A stretch of 64,000 nucleotides of DNA from Methanomicrobium antiquum (GTDB lineage Archaea; Halobacteriota; Methanomicrobia; Methanomicrobiales; Methanomicrobiaceae), in NCBI RefSeq assembly GCF_029633915.1, contig NZ_CP091092.1:1736001-1800000 (forward strand), written 5' to 3'. The translations under genes and the position numbers were made by a program. How positions within the stretch are numbered: the first letter of the stretch is position 1; every line of letters begins with the position of its first letter. This document shows, piece by piece, positions 63,450 through 64,000 of this stretch. The notes under the pieces were generated by a model that saw nothing but the letters and a program-made list of their open reading frames with translations, was not told where the DNA came from and did no database searches.

Positions 63450-64000
63450 TTATTTTGATGAAAATGCCGGGCGTGAGAAATCCCTGTTTTGAACAACATC
63501 TCCTTTAATTCCATAAAATTTCCTATAGAATTTCTTTTGCTCATCTTCAAGATCAAATGAGAATATTTCCGGATGAATCTTATTCGCAATGTACATAAAA
63601 CCCAGTATCCAGCGGGGACTTCCAAAATCCCATCCGGCAGGAACATTATAGATCTCCTCAGAGTCCGTAGCATCAACAGAAATTTCATGATTATCACAGT
63701 AATTCATGAAATCAGATGCCGGAGAACTTAAAAATCCGGAGATGAAAATCTTTTCAGGATTCATTTTACATAGTTCATCTGCGGTTATATTTACTCCGGG
63801 TTTCCCTTTTCGCTGTATTTTTTTATTCACGCACATGCCCCCTGCCGCCTCAACAAGATTTGTTTCAAATCTCTCTGCGTTTAAGGCAAAAAGCGGATAT
63901 CCCATGGCATAATAAACAGACGGACGGCATTTTGCATCCTTTGCTTTTGAAGCGATAATATCAACACGCTCTTTAATGTATGAAATGAGTTCCTCTCCTT
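63450..64000 (-). CDS. ABC transporter substrate-binding protein, N-terminus outside window
   Basis: The reading frame runs in from the right edge without a stop (at least 183 residues visible). CRPSVYYAMGYPLFALN and VEAAGGMCVNKK with GVNITADELCKMNPEKIFISG match periplasmic-binding proteins of the iron/siderophore or cobalamin transport type (TroA-like fold). The signal peptide and first lobe are beyond the window. It would deliver a metal complex to a membrane permease. Confidence 0.8.
   Translation of the reverse strand, partial: GEELISYIKERVDIIASKAKDAKCRPSVYYAMGYPLFALNAERFETNLVEAAGGMCVNKKIQRKGKPGVNITADELCKMNPEKIFISGFLSSPASDFMNYCDNHEISVDATDSEEIYNVPAGWDFGSPRWILGFMYIANKIHPEIFSFDLEDEQKKFYRKFYGIKGDVVQNRDFSRPAFSSK

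Overview
The window is AT-rich chromosomal DNA from a methanogenic archaeon, most likely a member of the Methanomicrobiales (Methanoplanus/Methanolacinia-like; inferred from gene content, not searched). Archaeal markers are a type II methionine aminopeptidase, aIF1A, Trm5, CTP-dependent riboflavin kinase with RibL-type FAD synthase, the thiolase/HMG-CoA synthase/DUF35 trio with a separate HMG-CoA reductase, a four-subunit pyruvate:ferredoxin oxidoreductase, AMP phosphorylase plus ribose-1,5-bisphosphate isomerase, archaeal pilin-like proteins, and TATA-type promoters with some apparently leaderless starts.

Layout. 0-2.6 kb: two M24 family proteins (methionine aminopeptidase and a prolidase-like enzyme). 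3.0-5.4 kb: small accessory patch with a wHTH regulator, tRNA-Asn, a tyrosine integrase with a decayed zinc ribbon, and a RelBE-type toxin-antitoxin pair. 5.6-8.4 kb: porBACD operon (minus). 8.7-17.3 kb: J-domain protein with 23-residue repeats, coiled-coil membrane protein, truA-PHP, dihydropteroate synthase-like protein, UspA, JAMM protease-FAD synthase, YgjP protease and a PAS protein. 17.5-18.9 kb: ribK-ribB. 19.1-22.4 kb: mevalonate entry operon with its own regulator; hmgA lies separately at 26.2 kb. 22.8-30.3 kb: TspO, MscS, JAMM-like protein, trm5, rimI and DUF1015. 30.5-34.4 kb: six overlapping genes for a lipoprotein and five pilin-like proteins. 34.5-42.9 kb: aIF1A, a transposase fragment, DUF5320/DUF134, TRIC channel, aminotransferase, a MazF-like toxin, and a LemA/DUF2207 pair. 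43.1-50.5 kb: a predicted Rossmann/SLOG-like plus 4-TM protein, the AMP/pentose-bisphosphate salvage enzymes, YwbE, a zinc-ribbon protein and a transglutaminase-like lipoprotein. 50.9-57.8 kb: an RRM protein, a flavoprotein, a fused N-carbamoylputrescine amidase/agmatine deiminase, an acetolactate decarboxylase lipoprotein and an RMD1-like protein. 58-64 kb: tRNA-Lys, a soluble chemoreceptor with CheW, GNAT, RsgA and a partial metal/cofactor ABC transporter binding protein.

The outstanding unexplained signal is a dispersed intergenic element (at least 16 full or partial copies between 3.0 and 51.2 kb). The full form is two consecutive hairpins, each closed by CATG/CATG. Stem sequences change between copies while pairing is kept, so it behaves like a structured RNA or palindromic element. 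Many copies begin right after a stop codon, one matched inverted pair brackets ribKB, and one copy lies inside the 5' end of an open reading frame. Several simple tandem arrays (10-, 13- and 23-bp units and a TTA run) occupy other gaps. Functional pathways that connect within the window are mevalonate synthesis (thiolase, HMGCS, HMGR), riboflavin to FAD (RibB, RibK, RibL), AMP salvage towards RuBP, and agmatine to putrescine.
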